A DNA stretch of 64,000 bases from Opisthorchis felineus (lineage: Eukaryota; Platyhelminthes; Trematoda; Opisthorchiida; Opisthorchiidae): NCBI GenBank assembly GCA_004794785.1, contig SJOL01006411.1:537626-601625 (forward strand), read 5' to 3'. How positions within the stretch are numbered: the stretch's first letter is position 1; every line of letters begins with the position of its first letter. Made by a program: the position numbers and the translations under genes. Below are positions 33,355 to 46,258 of this stretch, piece by piece. The notes under the pieces were generated by a model. It searched no databases and was not told where the DNA came from. It saw nothing but the letters and a program-made list of their open reading frames with translations.

Positions 33355-36300
33355 CTGTTAACAAAAAAGATAGCAGCCACAGATGAGGGTAGATTATGAA
33401 GACGGAAACTTGTAGAGATGCATAGTTCCAAAGACGATCTATGGTAGGGTCGAGTATGCATTCCTCATCCAATGAGCGCTACTATTAAGGGGAGGTGATG
33501 TCTCGCATCTCAAAAATGATATCTTTATGGAAGTTAAACCAGGAAACAACCACTATGCCAGATAGGGGGGACCGGCATAAGCAAAGTTATGACCAAGTTA
33601 CCGTGTTATCAACTGAGATACCGTTTAAAAAGAAACTAGATGGGCCTCCTGCATGTATGCGTGGGCAACATATTACGGAGGACTTGCGTATAACCACTGC
33701 ATTATGCGATACTTTGATAATGTGTCCGTAGAGCACCAGTGCAATGAAACGGTCATGTAAGTGTGATGTAAGTTCGTGGTAGGGTCCTGGAGCAGCCGAC
33801 CGGTCAAGGGTCAAAATGATGGGCTTACAAGCTTATGTTTTTTTGCGGGGCAGGTGAAGCCTGGTTTTAGGCCGTGTTGGGTCGAACTCTCACAGCAAGG
33901 TTTTGGTGAATTCCGTGAAATTCACGGAGGAAAGCGAAAACAGCGAAGTGGATGATGAACAGAGTGTTGACGAACCGGAAATAACAGTGCTTCAGGATAT
34001 CACACTTTCATGGTTGGCAAACTTGCAAGACAGCCAAAACAGGCTATAATTTTCGAATGGAGAACTGAGTGTCCTGGAAAGCGCAGCGAAGAAAAAAATT
34101 GGTTTGAATGCTTTTCATATGGGTGTTTTCGCCCTATATTTTAAGTTTTATGGGGCTTTGGACTCTCCCCTCTCCCAAAAGGCGACTCATCGAAGTGACC
34201 AGTTGTTGACTTTTTCCGCCTGTTCAATGTTCGGGAGGGCTAGCTTATTTTGGAGCAAAAACAGTGTTTAAGAGAGGTGTCGGAGGGAACTGATTGCGTA
34301 AGGTTGAACAATGAGAAACACTACCCTTAATTCAAAATTGCACCAGTTTCAGGGCACCTGATCTACACTACTACGGTAATTTGTTTTTCCCAATCGAGTT
34401 CACGGGTGGAAAGATCCACCAACCACATAACACAGTTTCAATACATTGAATTTGTGTATGTGTCTGCGCATATACTTCTAACAATCGATCAGCGACTGTC
34501 GTGCGCGTGTGTAGTAAGTAGTCGATCGTTGAATCGGTACAGTGTGGATTCACCGCACCTGTTGGCTGAAGTTGACAATGCACTCCGGACAATGTGTGTG
34601 CTTGCATGGGCTTGGGTCACTCAGATGTGTGGTTCAGATGAAAGGATACTTGATGAAGAAGAGAACTAAAGAATCACACTTTATTTTCTTAGCTAGTTGT
34701 TTCGTGGTCCGACTGAGTTGGATACGAATTAGGGAATAATTGGCATATTGACATATTATGCGCCAAGCCGCTACAATAAATGATTGCGCATGGAGCTTCC
34801 TACTTTACCAGTTAATCGGATTGGCCATTGGCAGCCGAAAATTGCCAATCATTCGAAAATTCGAATTGTTCGAAAATACCTGTTAAAACACGTAGCTTGA
34901 TCCCAACCAACCTAATGGTGCACACTGGTGGAGTAGATGCGTCAAACAGAATTCCAGCATAGTTGTCTGACGTCGTAGACAGAAGGCGACGAACAGTGTT
35001 ATGTGAGAACCAACGTAAAAATGAATATGTATTACGGACAGTAATGCATCCAGCTTCCTAATGCAGTGATTAATTAAATCGGTGGACCAGTTTCTGATCA
35101 GGTGGCCGATTCACATTATGCCTGTTGGAACACGTGGGTTGGCTCGGACAAATTTAATGTTGCGTGCATGTGGCGCTCATGAGGTTACATTCCAACGTCA
35201 GTGGAACAGAGACCCGCACACACATGACACAGTCAGTGTTAACATTATCATCAAATTAAGCATGATTTTAGCTTCACGTACGGTTAAAGGTGCTCCCGCT
35301 AATGAATAGGAATCGACCGATATATCGGTCGTAAGATAGAGGGAGCACCCTATGGAACATTTGCTGCAGTTGACAGTAAATGTTGACCAAAACTCTGAAA
35401 ACATCTGGAAACGGACACGTTTTTGTTAATCGCCTAAAGAAGACATCGGAGATAGCTCATGACAGTCCCTCCTCCCAAAAGGGTTGTCATGATGGAAAGT
35501 AACGGCGTAAGTACACTGTCAATCAGTGCCGAATAATTCAGCTGGGCGGCATGGTAACGGCGACAAAGCACAAATCTGTCACTTACTGGGAGTAAAATAA
35601 AGAAAGACCTCGCTTGAGGATAAGCCATAGCCCGTTCAACTAATCATCAATACGTATAAAACGCTGAAGTATAAAGCAGCCAGGACAAGAGAAGGGTTAC
35701 TCAAAACTCCTCGACAGTCCACCACCGGTTTCGTATTTTTGGGGGCTCAGGTAGGTGTGGTCGCAGTTTCCATCCATCACACTATGACACGATCACGTGC
35801 GCTTACTTTATTTCGTGACTGCTTAGTGAAAGTGCTGAATATGAGAACTATGAGCACTAATCACGGAAACATACGAACAGCGTAAGACTGTAGGTGATCT
35901 TCTTCACATTGACCCCGTTACGAAGAGACTGGACCTTAACCGTGGTGTGACAGTTTGTGCGCCTCCGTGATTCACTGAGCTGTGCGGGAGGCTGTCAGAG
36001 TGACACACAGTCTCTCACACCACATTGGTCAACGGGCAGACGTCAGGCTAAGACAGTCTCCTACCCTCCAGGTTGCTGTTTGGAAAATCCGTGTATCCGT
36101 TTTTTAAAGTTGAACTGTTATGGTAGTCTCATGCCAATTACCGCTGCCTTGCGGTCAGGTTTTCGAGCCGTTGTGGTTGAGGAACCTAACTGTCCTCCTG
36201 TCTAAGTTTCGGCGCCATGGCAGTATCTCGGTCTAGACAAAACCATGAACTGTACAAATACCGATAATTCCATTGCACACTGGCCATTGTCCAGTCGAGT

Positions 36301-38509
36301 TACCTTATTAGTTATATACAGCAGGGCGGGTAGACAAAAACACGGCTGCTGACACTTCCCATCTTTCTTCGACATTGTCCCTCCATTTATTCTTCCTGTC
36401 CCCTGCTACAATCACTTCTCTGTGGATCATAGTCATGTCAGCCGCACATATCAGTCTCGTATCCAAAGAGACTGATAGCATGCCACAGCTCAAAGCTGCT
36501 GCTTCACGTCCACTTCTCAGACCTCTATCCTGTTTTTAAGACACCCCTTAGGGTGCGGACTCTTAAGTAAATGGGCCAATATGACGCGCACTCTTGAGAC
36601 TTTATCGACAGATAGATGCCGTGTTTCCGGTTCTCGAACACAAAATCCAAGTGCCAAGAACTTCTGGTGATCCTGCATCTGCTCGATACACTGATTGAAG
36701 ACACGCAGTTTTGTGCTGGGGCTTCCGCAAGTCTTCAGTCGCTTCTACAAATCCCTAAACAAAGGGGAGTGCCTCTGTCCGTGGATATTTTTCGGACCAT
36801 TTATTCGCCTAGTTTTGGCCGCGCTAGGTTTTACAACGGTTGATCCTTATCCCCATTCTTGCTCAGTTTTGTTGATGACACCATTATGTATAGAAAGGGA
36901 ACACGGAACTGGGTTACGATATCCCGTCTGGGTAATAATGATAATATAACGATAAGCTGGGCAAGGATTTGTGGAGCTGGGTTATGAGTTCTGCTATGTA
37001 TATGTTCTGCTATTTGCCGGTCATGTGTTCACACAAACTAATCCAAATAGAATATCGAAAGTGGCCCAATGTTTTTTCATGCGCTTCGCACTTTCACAGG
37101 ATGAATCTTTGCTTCAGGATTTCGCACGCCCTTGTATCGCGTTGAGGCTTCATAATGAAAAGCTTGAGTTCATGACAACGGTATAAGCCGTGACTGCACT
37201 GTGACAAATGTATTCGTGAAAGCATGCATAATCACGGTACGAGCAAATTTCGCATTTGGTGTCAGAAAGGAATATCACTGTAGTTAAGAGGCAGCGTTTA
37301 CAAAACCACCGTGATGAAAATTTTACCTCATGCCTGTGAAACTTAGATTTTCCGATCTGAAGACCTCGAACTCCCTCAGATGGCTGATCACTGGTCGTAG
37401 TATGGCAGGTGTTAACTGGCTGCAGCATGTATGGAATGAAATGATCCGTAAGTAATTACCGGAGCACCAGATAAAGCTTGTAAGGTTACGGTGGCTCGGG
37501 CATGTACTACCCACGACTGACCGCTGTGTTTTCCACTTCAACCAGTTGGTTTGTAAACGTTCACAGACGACAGTTCATGACGTCGCAACGCGAAATAAAA
37601 ACGGCTTCCGACACGTTGTGCACTACTGAATCTTAGCGCCTCGCTGGGTGATCCTCGATTCTCCTTAGGTGTAGTTAGAAATCCCTTTAGATATTGTAAC
37701 TGACCACAGTGACGAGCACGCTGTCACTTCCTTGCAAAAGTACCCAAATGACGCACGTATGTCATTAGGTATTGGCTTTCTGTTGAGTGGAGTTCACGAA
37801 AGACGCCCAGTCGATCCCAATGGAGACGTCTTGCCCCAGCAGTTGCTCAGGTGTGCTTATCTCAATGGTTTCGGAAGGTATAGGCACTTTGACCTCGAAC
37901 GTTTCTTTAGGAACAAAGGTGTTTTGCAATAAGTGCCCGACCAACCCTCCCTTCTTTTCACCTTTTATTAGGTCTTCCTGCGTCCAGGATAGTCCAAGGT
38001 AGCTTTTTTCACTAGGGTAATACTGTCCAAGATGATGAAAACTCACACTGACCTCTGTATCGACATCTTTCCAACTTCTTTATGAACAGCAAGCTGAACT
38101 ACACCAGGTTACACATTTGTCTGAATTCTGTATGTACACTGTTCCTTACACGTGTTCCGCAATTATTATTGGAAATGGACGTTCCGTGTGGATGCACTCG
38201 ATAATGTGGTTCTGAAACATAACTTGAAACGGACAGGGTTTTCTTAAAACTTAAGAGAAAATAATCCAGTTACACAACCGGGTCACGATGACGATAGGAA
38301 AACCAGGAAGAAAGTAACAGGGAACTTACAAGAAAAAATCCATCAGACTATCCACCAGAAGAGTGTTTCGAGTTTGATCCACTTCAGCTACGTTGTTCTG
38401 ATTTGAGGCAGCAACAAAGAGCAGTAACGTGGATTAGAAATGGGGAGTCTTAGAGCAAACATGAACGTATATGTGGTGGGAGTCAAATAGTCTTAAGTCG
38501 GCAGTGAGC
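33355..38509. other. Part of the large ZYG11 intron interval
   Basis: This and the following stretch to 45970 must contain one unlocated ZYG11 exon (about 110 nt, entry phase 0, exit phase 2). Notable open frames are a 49-codon acidic + frame at 33900-34049 and a 93-codon minus frame at 37765-38046. Neither has a recognisable family. A hammerhead relic and a nested palindrome are listed separately. Confidence 0.45.
35690..35780 (-). mobile_element. PLE-derived hammerhead relic
   Basis: On the minus strand: GGAAACTGCGACCACACCTA, then CTGAGCCCCC, TACGAAACCGGTGGTGG, CTGTCGAGGAGTTTTGAG. Compared with the intact unit at 58.68 kb, three bases of the CTGATGA box are missing and the cleavage-site GGTC is GGTG. 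The GAAAC box is kept. It should be inactive. Confidence 0.65.
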
Positions 38510-39418
38510 AGTCGTCCACTCAAAAATAGGACTGCAACATTCAGCGTGAATGAATTCATGCCCTTGCAAAGCAAAATTAGTTTAAATCCACACATCAAGT
38601 TTGGCATGGAGATAGAGTCAACCTCGAGCACATTACCCTTCCTGGACTGTATAACACATAAGAGTGGTAGGAAATTAATAACTACGATCTACCAGAGACC
38701 AACAGGAACCGTCTTAAACTACTCATCAGCACACCCAAAGTCCGTGTACGTCAGTATTGCCTCATCGATGTTTGTCGAGTCAGAGCACTGTGCATAGAAG
38801 AAATCGATCGAACTGCAGCTCAAATCCAGATTGCCAACATACTTCAAGAAATAGGATACCTAGTGAGTTTGATTAGGCATCAACTAAGAAAGATATTGGC
38901 TCCGGTACCTAGACCCAGTAAGGAATGGATTGGCACAGCAGTCATTCCATATGAAGCAGGAAAATCGGAGGTTATTCGAAGACTGCTGAACTTAGTCAAC
39001 ATTCGAGTAGCTTTCCAGAAGGGTTTTGGTTCAATTGAAAGATCTCCTCCCGGTTCAAAGGACTAGGGACTGTGTGTATAAAATTAACTGCAACGATTAC
39101 ACTAAGGTTTACATAGGACAAACTGTCAGGGAATTGTACACCAGAATTGGTGAGCATAAAAGAAGGATAAACAAACCACCAAGGAATGCGGAAGAATACC
39201 AAACGCTGGTCAAAGACTCAGCGATGGCGGTACATGCTTTAGACACGGGACATAGAATAGATCTGGAGAATGCGGAAGTTTTAAGACGAGGACTGCGATT
39301 CACGCCACAGCGGCTGATAGCCCAGGCGGTGGAAATTACCAAGCATCACAGCGTGAATAGAATCGAAGGTGTGGAACTGGCGAGCGTATGGAAAGCGGTC
39401 TTAGATAAGCCGAGTTGA
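38510..39418 (+). mobile_element. Penelope-like element: reverse transcriptase C-terminus and GIY-YIG endonuclease
   Basis: Three + strand frames carry one degraded PLE polyprotein. The first (38510-38796) is the end of the reverse transcriptase, with LNPHIKFGMEIES and TLPFLDCITHKSG, then TIYQRPTGTVLNYSSAHPKS. A shift near 38775 leads to LCIEEIDRTAAQIQIANILQ and SLIRHQLRKIL. A second shift near 39030 leads to the GIY-YIG domain: CVYKINC, TKVYIGQTVRELYTRIGEHK, VHALDTGHRIDLENAEVL. The tyrosine, arginine and EH residues typical of the fold are present. The 5' two thirds are missing and two frameshifts inactivate it. It lies antisense within a ZYG11 intron. Confidence 0.93.
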
Positions 39419-39920
39419 CGCGTGACTGTGTGTGGTTGTCAATTCACGTAGAATCATTAGCAAAAACAGGCGGGTGGAAATCCCAACCCGACCAAAGTTC
39501 ATAGAATCACTCTTACACAACTATCGTAGCACTAGATCATCCACACAGACGGACGGAAAGTGCAAACGACGTTCAAGAGGGATCATCACGTGAACGCAAC
39601 CAGAAGAACTAGACCCTTGGCTGGACTCAAATCCATGTAGGTTGCCCCATTGGTCCAACACTTGGTTACCCACCCTAACACACAAAATCCCTCGGCCGAC
39701 AACTAACAGAGATTTGGCTTGACTTAGCTGATTGGTTCTCCTTCCGCCTTAAATCTCGACCAACCTCGTAACCTAGTCACTTGGCCTGACGAAGCTTTTG
39801 TGACAAAAGTGAAGCGTTGCCCAGCAATAGATCTACCGATTGTTACCGAACTTTTTCCGAAAACGATGACTACTCAATCGGTTCCTAGCGTTTTTCACCT
39901 GATTGAAAAGTAGTGGGCCT
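39419..39920 (+). mobile_element. PLE 3' untranslated region
   Basis: The stretch after the GIY-YIG stop includes CACTTGGCCTGACGAAGCTT and GAAGCGTTGCCCAGCAATAG, then ACTTTTTCCGAAAACG. The same order occurs at 58290-58400, next to the hammerhead unit. That supports it being PLE 3' sequence, with the 58-kb copy a related end fragment. Confidence 0.65.
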
Positions 39921-41950
39921 TAGAAATCCACACACTCAACTCTATCACCCATGTGATGGTCACTGCTCCCGGATAGAAATCATATACGGTACACACAAAG
40001 TACGGAGTGTTCGGGTGGGATGTTGCACGTAGCATCACGCTGGCGAGAAGTGGGGGGCAGAGGGAACGTTGACGCTAATTGTGGATATGGTCAAAAATCG
40101 TAAGCCCCGGGAAGTATCGTGAACTATGACATGGAGGGAGTCTGTCTTTACGGTTTCCAGATACCACTGCTGAGCTGAGAACTGTTATCCAGGTGATGTG
40201 GTGTCTCACTCAAGACCGAGCCGCGAGATGAATTGCTGGAAACCAGCCAGCAGTTACATAATTGAAATATCAATAGCATTTGGCCCTAAATTCGAATCCG
40301 CAAAATGATATATCAAACTGGAAGAGTGAAGCACAGTATAGGTACAGAGGAAGGCAGTGTCTCTGCTTTGTAAACTTGACATATGAAAGTTCGCCTATGG
40401 TTGACACTCCACCGGTGTCCAAATCTCACTCACGTGTCGTAGCAGCTGTTTGAATGCAACGGCGATCGCACCGCAGTACACCGCTTCGACTGACGGGAAT
40501 AGAAAACTAAAAATGACTAATGGTGGCGTGCCACAGCACATGAGTTGATCGCTAACGGACTGGGCTAAGGAGTTAGCCTGAAGATCCAACGACAATGACG
40601 ACGTTGGAGGGGTAAAAGGGCACTTTCCATGACAGGCACATAAACTTGCCGAACACCAGTCTGTCAGCGACAACCGAGGCACTTTGTTACACTTGAATGC
40701 AGATGGTCAGATACACACGACTGAGCAAATGTCAATTTATGTTGGAGACATGGCAACTGCCAAATTGCCACAATCATACTTAGTCATGAAGCTGACTTAG
40801 CTGCTCTTCGGGCTTACGCGCTCTTAGATATTAGTCGGTCAACTAAATCAGTAGGTTACATTATCCTAAGGGAGGAGGGAATTTCCAGCACATGTAACAT
40901 ATGGGACCCACGATAGAGTTATAGCGATGAGCCTATGACATTAGATGGGGACGAAACTATGAGTAAACGCAAATGCGAGTTACAGGTATATGGGGCAAAT
41001 ACCCTAATAAGTCTTGCGAAGAGCATAATGTAATTCTTTCGGATAAGATTTTGCGTCAGTAGTATCGTAGACCGTGCTGCTTGTTGACTAGAAAAGTTCA
41101 GAAAGACTGGCATGCAAAAGTTCATTAACGGAACAGATGAGCGGAACAAGGCTTTTCACTTTCTGTGCGAGAAACCAAACGGTGGGAGGACGATAAAGCC
41201 AATAAAAAAGCGAGTGCTAAAGAAGTTTGTGGTGATTTCAGCAAGGAGAAATAACTTTGTGCCTCAACGAATGGGAAGAAAACCGTACCATGTTGTCGAA
41301 ATCTGATTCAAAATCCTTAGATTTTGGAAGAATGTGGGTAAGTCCCAGCAACGACCTGGAGCATAAATCTCAAGGCTTTGACGGGAACGTGATGGGTTTG
41401 ACAATGTTTACAAAATGCAGGGCAGAAAAAAAGCCGAACACTTCCGTGCGCTTAACCCAAGGTGTAAGTCAGAACAGTCAGCAATAAACTGCGGAAACTG
41501 TTTCGAGTTGGAGGCAATATTACCGTTATTCTTTGGGGAAGTTAAATCTCTGAATGTGAGAGAGAGAAACAGGCATGTAGCAGGTTGAAGAAACCTCATG
41601 TTTTAATGGGGCGAAGAAGAATTCTGAGTGTAGCAAGCCATGAACTGCTTGAGATCCCTGGAACAGATTAAACATTCCGGGCAAGGCAGGTCGACAACTG
41701 GACTGAGACCATTCCGTCGACATTATGGACAGCGTTGATTTATCGCCAACGATACTCACACCACGCCACCGTTGTCATCTGCGTCCAACGGAGAAACAAA
41801 ATTGTGATCTCCGAATCAAGAGTTGGGCATGAATGGCACCGAACGAACTAGAATAGATCGCTCTAACTCAAACAATTCAGGAGACAGTCGTTGGTTTGTT
41901 AGTTGACATGGTCAATCGAAATGCGTACCGATGGATCAGTGGACATGCTG
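39921..41950. other. ZYG11 intron interval, no exon confirmed
   Basis: A 56-nt segment near 40430-40485 on the minus strand has good splice signals and the right phase for the missing exon. Its translation does not resemble ZYG11, so I do not call it. Confidence 0.4.
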
Positions 41951-42072
41951 ACCCATCGCTACGCTCCACTGCCCCCTCTCCCGAACAACGCACTTGAAGA
42001 TGTCACCTCGATTGGTGATGAAACGTTTGCAGTCAAATTGCCATGCTCAGAGAACAAACCAACGACCATCTA
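41951..42072 (+). repeat. Dispersed GATGAAACG repeat, copy 3
   Basis: ACCCATCGCTACGCTC, CACTTGAAGATGTCACCTCG, GGTGATGAAACGTTTGCA and GAGAACAAACCAACGACC. This is the least diverged copy in the window. Confidence 0.85.
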
Positions 42073-45000
42073 AGCTACCTGAGCTACCAACACTTTCCTC
42101 AATAAAACTTCAGGAGATGGGAGGTGCAAGTCGTCTGGTATGACTTGCGCGCCCATTTCGTGTGGACTGATGTTACGTAGCTCCACTTGCAAAAATCCGA
42201 TATCTTGTCCAAGGACGTGCCCGGATTGAGCAAGTCGGTAAGAAGAGAATGTAGAGTAACCGTGTATTATCACGGCACAAAAAAATGGCACATCAACGCC
42301 ACAGGATTGGCCACTTCAAAGGAGTACAAACTATTGCGTGTAATGAAACACAAGTACCTTTTAGAACACAAAATAGACAGCATGATACACAGCTTAAGAC
42401 TCACTAGTAGCCCCAGGCATTTAGTATATACGTGATTTTTCACCTCTTCGTCCTGGTCCGCAAATCGCTGAAATGAAGATAAGATGGAATAGCCAGTAAA
42501 ATTAAGAAAGTTTGAGTAGCAGAGGAGCAATTGTCAGATCTTTTATTGCGCTGTTACCGAAACTGGCTGAATACGACGTCAGAAGATGCACCGCCAAGAT
42601 AGTCTTCCTGTTCACGTGGTCAAATATCGAGTAAAAGCACTGGATGAACAGAGAGAATTGTGAAAGGTCACCAAACGAAGCTGCATCTAAGTTTGTAAAC
42701 TTCACCGTATGGGGTGTGATGAGACCCCACCAAAGTGTCACTTTCCACAATTTACTGCTCCATTAGGTTGAGTGGGATTAACATGAAATTGTGTACACAT
42801 CACTTGGCATGTGCATGCACCTATATTGAAGTGAATATTCTAATACGCAAAGGTCGCAAAACTGCTTACATCACAATCGCGACAACCAAAGTTCATAGCC
42901 GATTAACTCTGGCAATGTGCGTCAGCCATAAGAGTGAAAACTGCGTCTAATGCCCCTTTTTCGGTACAGCAGCAAAACATCAGTGTTGAACAGTGATGCT
43001 GTGCTTGCGATTGTGATGTTGATGATGAATTCGGGGTAAAGAAGGGGGAACAAGAAAGTCAAGGTAGGGGGTTAGTTGAACGCGTGCGACTGGCTACAAC
43101 AAAATCACATTGAACGGCTGACGCGATTTATCCCATACGCCGAATATGTGAGGCATTTGACTAGTTACAAATAGTCAGAGGCCCACTGGTAACATTTTCA
43201 AGAATCCCCCGGAAGGTGTGATAATTACCAGGCTATGTTGTTGGATTTCGCGAAGATCGTCATTTATGAGAGCGAAAATAATTGCAAGACTGTTACAATA
43301 ATATAAAATAACGGTAACACAAAAACCTACGTAAATACATCTGGAAGAATCCGGGGAACCAAGAGGAATAGTAGATGTGGTGAAAAAGACCATCGTCATA
43401 AACAAAATTCGAAACAAGGATTACGACAACCACTGCGTCGGATAAAAGGGAAGGAGGCCATCCACCGGACTTCACATACAATGACTTGTCTTTAAAGGAT
43501 ACGATTGACTCACATCATCATTGACAGCAAAAAAAGATGAGAACACTTCCGCTTCATTGGCGCACAGTCATGTCAATTTATTTCAATAAGGCCTTAGAAT
43601 GGAAAGAATAAAAAACTGAACAGAGAGGGGTACCTAGGACTAACCTAAAACATCCCAGATGCCCATACCTGCAACACTCAGTCAGACGGTCTGAATAGAA
43701 CCTGACATGAACGCTACTGACATCGGTTAATCGCCACGTCATCCAGTGTCGCCAGCCAAGCACAGGGAAGTTCACGCGCATCTCATCCTGGAAGGCGAAC
43801 AGCACAAAAAGCGCCCTAACTTTTCGTAACATCCTTAACTCCCTTCTGCCATGTCAAATTCTGTCCGCTTCTACGTTTCCGCCACTCCGAATCAAGCAAA
43901 CAAAACAGCCCACCTCCAGGCAGGCGATAACTGGGCCAGCCCGGCCACTTCAGCTTGCGGTGCAAGATGCATTCTTTGAAGGAAGTGCCGTCTGCTCCAC
44001 CAAAGACCTGTTTCCTGACAGGCTCATTGCGAATTCACTAGTTCCGGTAGATTCTGAGATATCGATGGTCAAAGACCTGAATATGTTCCGCATCCTTCGC
44101 CCGAAGTGGCTGATCCTCAGAAGCGTACAACAATACAACCTGCACTGATCGATTCTCATTCGATTGCGTGCACTAAGATCAGGAAAAGCACGACTTCAGT
44201 TGGAACGAAGTCAATAAAATGGAGCGGAAGTCTGTACCAGGTTTGCTTGTCACATCGCATTACGCCTACGGGCCCCTCGAAGGATGGCTACAAGTGAGTT
44301 GCGCTCAGCCGCCTGTGTAACCCAATGAACACCCTTTACGTAGTGTAAAGCTGAAGAATAAAACCAGAAGGTGGACAGAAAAGAAGAGCTCTGAAGCTAT
44401 CAGCATTCCAATCTAGTGGCTCACAAAAGTGATATCATACGGAAACGTCTAAACAGTCTAAATCCATAGTGATGTTCTACAGTGGCCGGCGACCCGTACA
44501 ACTCATAAGTCCTAACCGAGGCACATGCATATGGCTAGTTAGTATCAGACAAGAAGCCCTGTGCTTCACACAACAGTAGCGATATAAATTCATTTCCAAC
44601 ACCACTGTAGGCGTAATACCCCGAAATTTTCAGTGCTAAGGACGGTCATTACCATGGCATTTGACCGAACAACCCAACGTCTATGACACCCTATCCAGCA
44701 CACATACTGGGACGGTAGTCAGAGCCTGATGATGGAGAAAGATCGTCCACCAAACAAGGTACACTGGTAACCCGATTACGAACGTAATCAGCTAACTTGA
44801 AACTCCTGGTAATGTTAACCTTGCTGCAATAAAAAACATGGTGGTTCGTATCAGCAGGCCCAACTGGAAACAAAGTCAGCTGAACTGCACTGTAGAGGGA
44901 GGAGGTGCGCCTATTGATACCCCCGATCTGAGTTACTCAGACAGCCCAATCTCTGGAACTCATTCCACGAGTGACAGATCAGGAGAATGAGAACGTTTTA

Positions 45001-45599
45001 TTTTCGGATACGTCGCAGCTATTCCAGATCGTCTACGGTACAAAAGAATGTTTCAGATAAAAGTAGCTAACTGAGGTCGAACGGATAAACGAACAAGCGG
45101 AGGAACCGGCAACAAAAACACAGAAGGCTCCTACACGTTTGGATGCACGACACCGAGGACTGTCTGGTATCTATACCAGATTGCCGCCAAAGCACATGAT
45201 CAGTTCTAGCTTGTTTCCGTAAATTAAGAACAGGAGGAACACGATTTCATGCCACAACTTAACAGAAAAAGCGAATAGACGAAGGGAACCAAACAAAAGC
45301 TACTAAAAAATAGGTAGTCATTTATCGATCTTATGAAAGATGAACCACAATCCAACACAAACCACAAAAGGAGCAGAAGAACAAAACTACTTGGATGAAT
45401 GTATCCAATGAACCAAGCCAGTGCAACGAACTTAGACTACGACGCGTAAAGACTGTAAACTGATCAACCTTGTTAACGGAAGGGCAATCTCAACTAATCA
45501 ATCACATCAGAACTACTAGATACTCTTATAGGACATAAACGCAAGCGTGAGAGAAAATACTGACTCAAAAGCACGCTGACGACGCCTGCTCGAAAAGTG
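42073..45599. other. ZYG11 intron interval, nothing recognised
   Basis: Open frames up to 86 codons without support. No repeat family assigned. Confidence 0.4.
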
Positions 45600-45800
45600 C
45601 TTACCAATACCATACCGGGTGTTTCAAATTAGCAAACGCGACCCGAGCCTTGCAGACTCGTGCATTGACCTTATCTGTCACACTACCATCAGAACTAATA
45701 CAACTTCCAGGATACGTAAAACGCTCCACCACCTCGAGTGCCTCCATCTGGATTGTAAGTGATGTGTTCAGTGACTCCATGGCCACGAGCATGACCCTAC
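45600..45800 (-). mobile_element. CR1-like LINE, C-terminal fragment
   Basis: The minus-strand frame reads LVAMESLNTSLTIQMEALEV, VERFTYPGSCISSDGSVTDK and NARVCKARVAFANLKH. These are the conserved post-YADD thumb sequences (E-R-F-T-Y-L-G-S and I-S-S-D) of trematode CR1-like reverse transcriptases. The frame breaks at both ends. It is a dead fragment. Confidence 0.8.
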
Positions 45801-45970
45801 ACCTTGTGTGGTGGTCAGTTCATCCAAAAACACCTGCGCCAATCACACAACTGCTTTTTACACATTTTACAATCAACAGCCAGTTGATTCACCGAAACTA
45901 ATAAAATAAACAAACACTACGATGAGTGGTGGATTTAACTGAGCAATCCTGATAGTGGGAATAAGTTTAC

Positions 45971-46258
45971 CTTGAGCACTTTCTCATAAATACGAAGCCC
46001 GCACTCTTCCACAAACCCCATACAGGCTTCCGGACATTCATCGGTCAAATTCCACAGCGCAGACAACGTGAACCGCAAGGTTGTATCGAAAATTGGTGTA
46101 CCCTCAGCACGTAGGCGTACTTGACTCAAATAGTTCGGGATCACGGGACCCAAATCGTTCAAGTCCGCTATGAGTAAACATTTCTCCGCAATATAGGCTA
46201 ACAAGCACTGAATGCGTCTACGGTCTCTGGCCAGCTCGGACAAACCAGCCGTTGTAAT
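45971..46258 (-). CDS. ZYG11: ZYG11 exon 7 (ARM repeats)
   Basis: A 288-nt, phase 0-0 exon. The acceptor is CTCATCTTACAG and the donor CTCAAG|GTAAAC. It encodes ITTAGLSELARDRRRIQCLL, AYIAEKCLL and the strongly conserved TTLRFTLSALWNLTDECPEA, CMGFVEECGLRIYEKVLK. The F-T-L-S-A-L-W-N-L-T-D-E block is nearly invariant in the ZYG11/ZER1 family and forms an ARM repeat helix. Confidence 0.97.

Noticed and set aside
40430..40485. Minus-strand 56-nt segment with good acceptor (TCTATTCCCGTCAG) and donor (CAC|GTGAGTGAG) and the phase needed for the missing ZYG11 exon
   Set aside because: The required frame gives a peptide (SKRCTAVRSPLHSNSCYD) with no resemblance to the conserved ARM helix, and it is about half the expected length.
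42070..42291. 73-codon minus-strand frame with protein-like composition
   Set aside because: It overlaps the end of a dispersed repeat and has no splice or domain support.
43190..43280. Minus-strand LAIIFALINDDLREIQQHSL as the missing ZYG11 exon
   Set aside because: Superficial likeness to the ARM helix, but the frame does not follow from phase 0 at the available acceptor, which leads to an early stop.
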